From Convivina intestini (GTDB lineage Bacteria > Bacillota > Bacilli > Lactobacillales > Lactobacillaceae), in the NCBI RefSeq assembly GCF_003096575.1, contig NZ_QEKT01000002.1, forward strand, positions 124,001 to 188,000: 64,000 nt of DNA. Direction: 5' to 3'. The notes below the pieces were generated by a model. That model worked only from the letters and a program-made list of their open reading frames with translations, was not told the DNA's origin and ran no database searches. A program made the translations under genes and the position numbers. Below, in pieces: positions 63,585 through 64,000 of this stretch; within the stretch, counting starts at the first letter, position 1, and every line of letters starts with the position of its first letter.

Positions 63585-64000
63585 TAAAATTGATCCATTG
63601 CGTATAGTTGCTTAAAGGCTTCGGAATGCGCTAATAGTTCTGATGGCGATCCAGCCATGGTAAAGTGCCCATCATTTAGGAAATAGATTTGATCGACAGC
63701 TTCGATCCCAGTCAAATGGTGCGTTACCCAGATAATCGTTCGATCCTTTAAGGCCGTGAAAATCTGCGTTAACACCGCCGCCTCTGTTTTAGGATCTAAA
63801 CTAACCGTAGGTTCATCTAAAATCACAATTGGCGCATCTTGGAGCAAAATTCGCGCTAAGGCAAAACGCTGCCGTTCGCCACCCGAAAAACGTTGTCCGG
63901 CTTCTTGCATGGGGGTTTGATAACCCTGGGGTAAAGAAGCAACTAAATCAGCTAAGCCAGCCTGTTGAACGGCTTGCTCAACTTGAACTTGACTGGCGGT
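63584..64000 (-). CDS. CydC-like thiol/heme ABC exporter, C-terminal part (partial)
   Basis: The last 138 residues of an ABC ATPase; the frame is open to the window edge and the N-terminus lies outside. It shows the ABC signature RFSGGERQR, Walker B IVILDEP, D-loop SLDP and switch VTHHLTG, then the CydC-like [15 protein letters not shown]. In CydDC systems the exporter supplies the periplasm or outside with cysteine or glutathione for cytochrome bd. A different fused exporter is possible, as the membrane domain is not visible. Confidence 0.8.
   Translation of the reverse strand, partial: TASQVQVEQAVQQAGLADLVASLPQGYQTPMQEAGQRFSGGERQRFALARILLQDAPIVILDEPTVSLDPKTEAAVLTQIFTALKDRTIIWVTHHLTGIEAVDQIYFLNDGHFTMAGSPSELLAHSEAFKQLYAMDQF

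Overview
The window reads as chromosomal DNA of a low-GC Gram-positive lactic acid bacterium (Lactobacillales). Markers are RexAB-type AddAB, RpoY epsilon subunit, RNase J, Asp23/NusB/EF-P, CamS, RNase M5, Veg and a PurR of the Bacillus/Lactococcus type. An archaeal-type PEP carboxylase, known from Leuconostoc and Oenococcus, points towards the Leuconostoc/Oenococcus/Weissella branch; genus and species cannot be fixed from the sequence alone. No tRNA, rRNA, transposase, prophage or CRISPR array was seen.

Layout. (1) 1-9909: one minus-strand cell-surface polysaccharide operon. In transcription order it runs ABC exporter (ATPase, permease), galactofuranosyltransferase-like GT2, priming sugar transferase, DUF4422 protein, UDP-galactopyranose mutase, two polyprenyl-type GT2 enzymes and two large membrane proteins, the last one leaving the window. 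Glf plus the GlfT-like enzyme implies a galactofuranose-containing glycan. (2) 9942-16449: a Ser-rich secreted protein; relQ-nadK-rluD-mgtE; and rhomboid-yqgQ-glcK. (3) 16459-29075: rexB-rexA, a DUF402 phosphatase, and comEA-comEC-holA-recX, where comEC carries a frameshift. (4) 29145-32823: M42 peptidase-ftsW-ylbG-rsmD-coaD. (5) 32890-34404: the only plus-strand gene of the first half, a purine permease with PurR-type boxes. (6) 34403-39350: xseA-xseB-ispA-tlyA-recN. (7) 39366-39622: a stand-alone structured RNA gene of about 230 nt, then small unknown proteins and a flavoprotein disulfide reductase. (8) 41884-46719: a YdhK protein, purR-glmU, a metal ABC transporter and veg. (9) 46746-50574: tatD-rnmV-ksgA and efp-asp23-nusB. 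(10) 50645-55205: plus-strand rpoY-rnjA, ppcA and a degenerate diacylglycerol-kinase-like gene. (11) 55207-57404: metK with a SAM-I-like attenuating leader, and a divergent membrane protein. (12) 57408-64000: pcrA-ligA-camS, a GH73 glucosaminidase and the end of a CydC-like exporter.

Together the genes cover DNA repair and uptake (RexAB, RecN, ExoVII, RecX, PcrA, LigA, ComEA/EC), RNA processing and translation (RNase J, RNase M5, KsgA, RsmD, TlyA, RluD, EF-P), envelope synthesis (glycan cluster, FtsW, GlmU, polyprenyl synthase) and regulated nucleotide or methionine metabolism (PurR, purine permease, MetK).

The most interesting items are non-coding. The metK leader has SAM-I clan topology with a TACAG/CTGTA pseudoknot, no P4 helix, and mutually exclusive antiterminator and terminator. 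The second is the promoter-structure-terminator RNA unit upstream of xseA. The third is a hairpin that separates a perfect Shine-Dalgarno sequence from the glcK start. All functional assignments come from reading the sequence; no database search was run.
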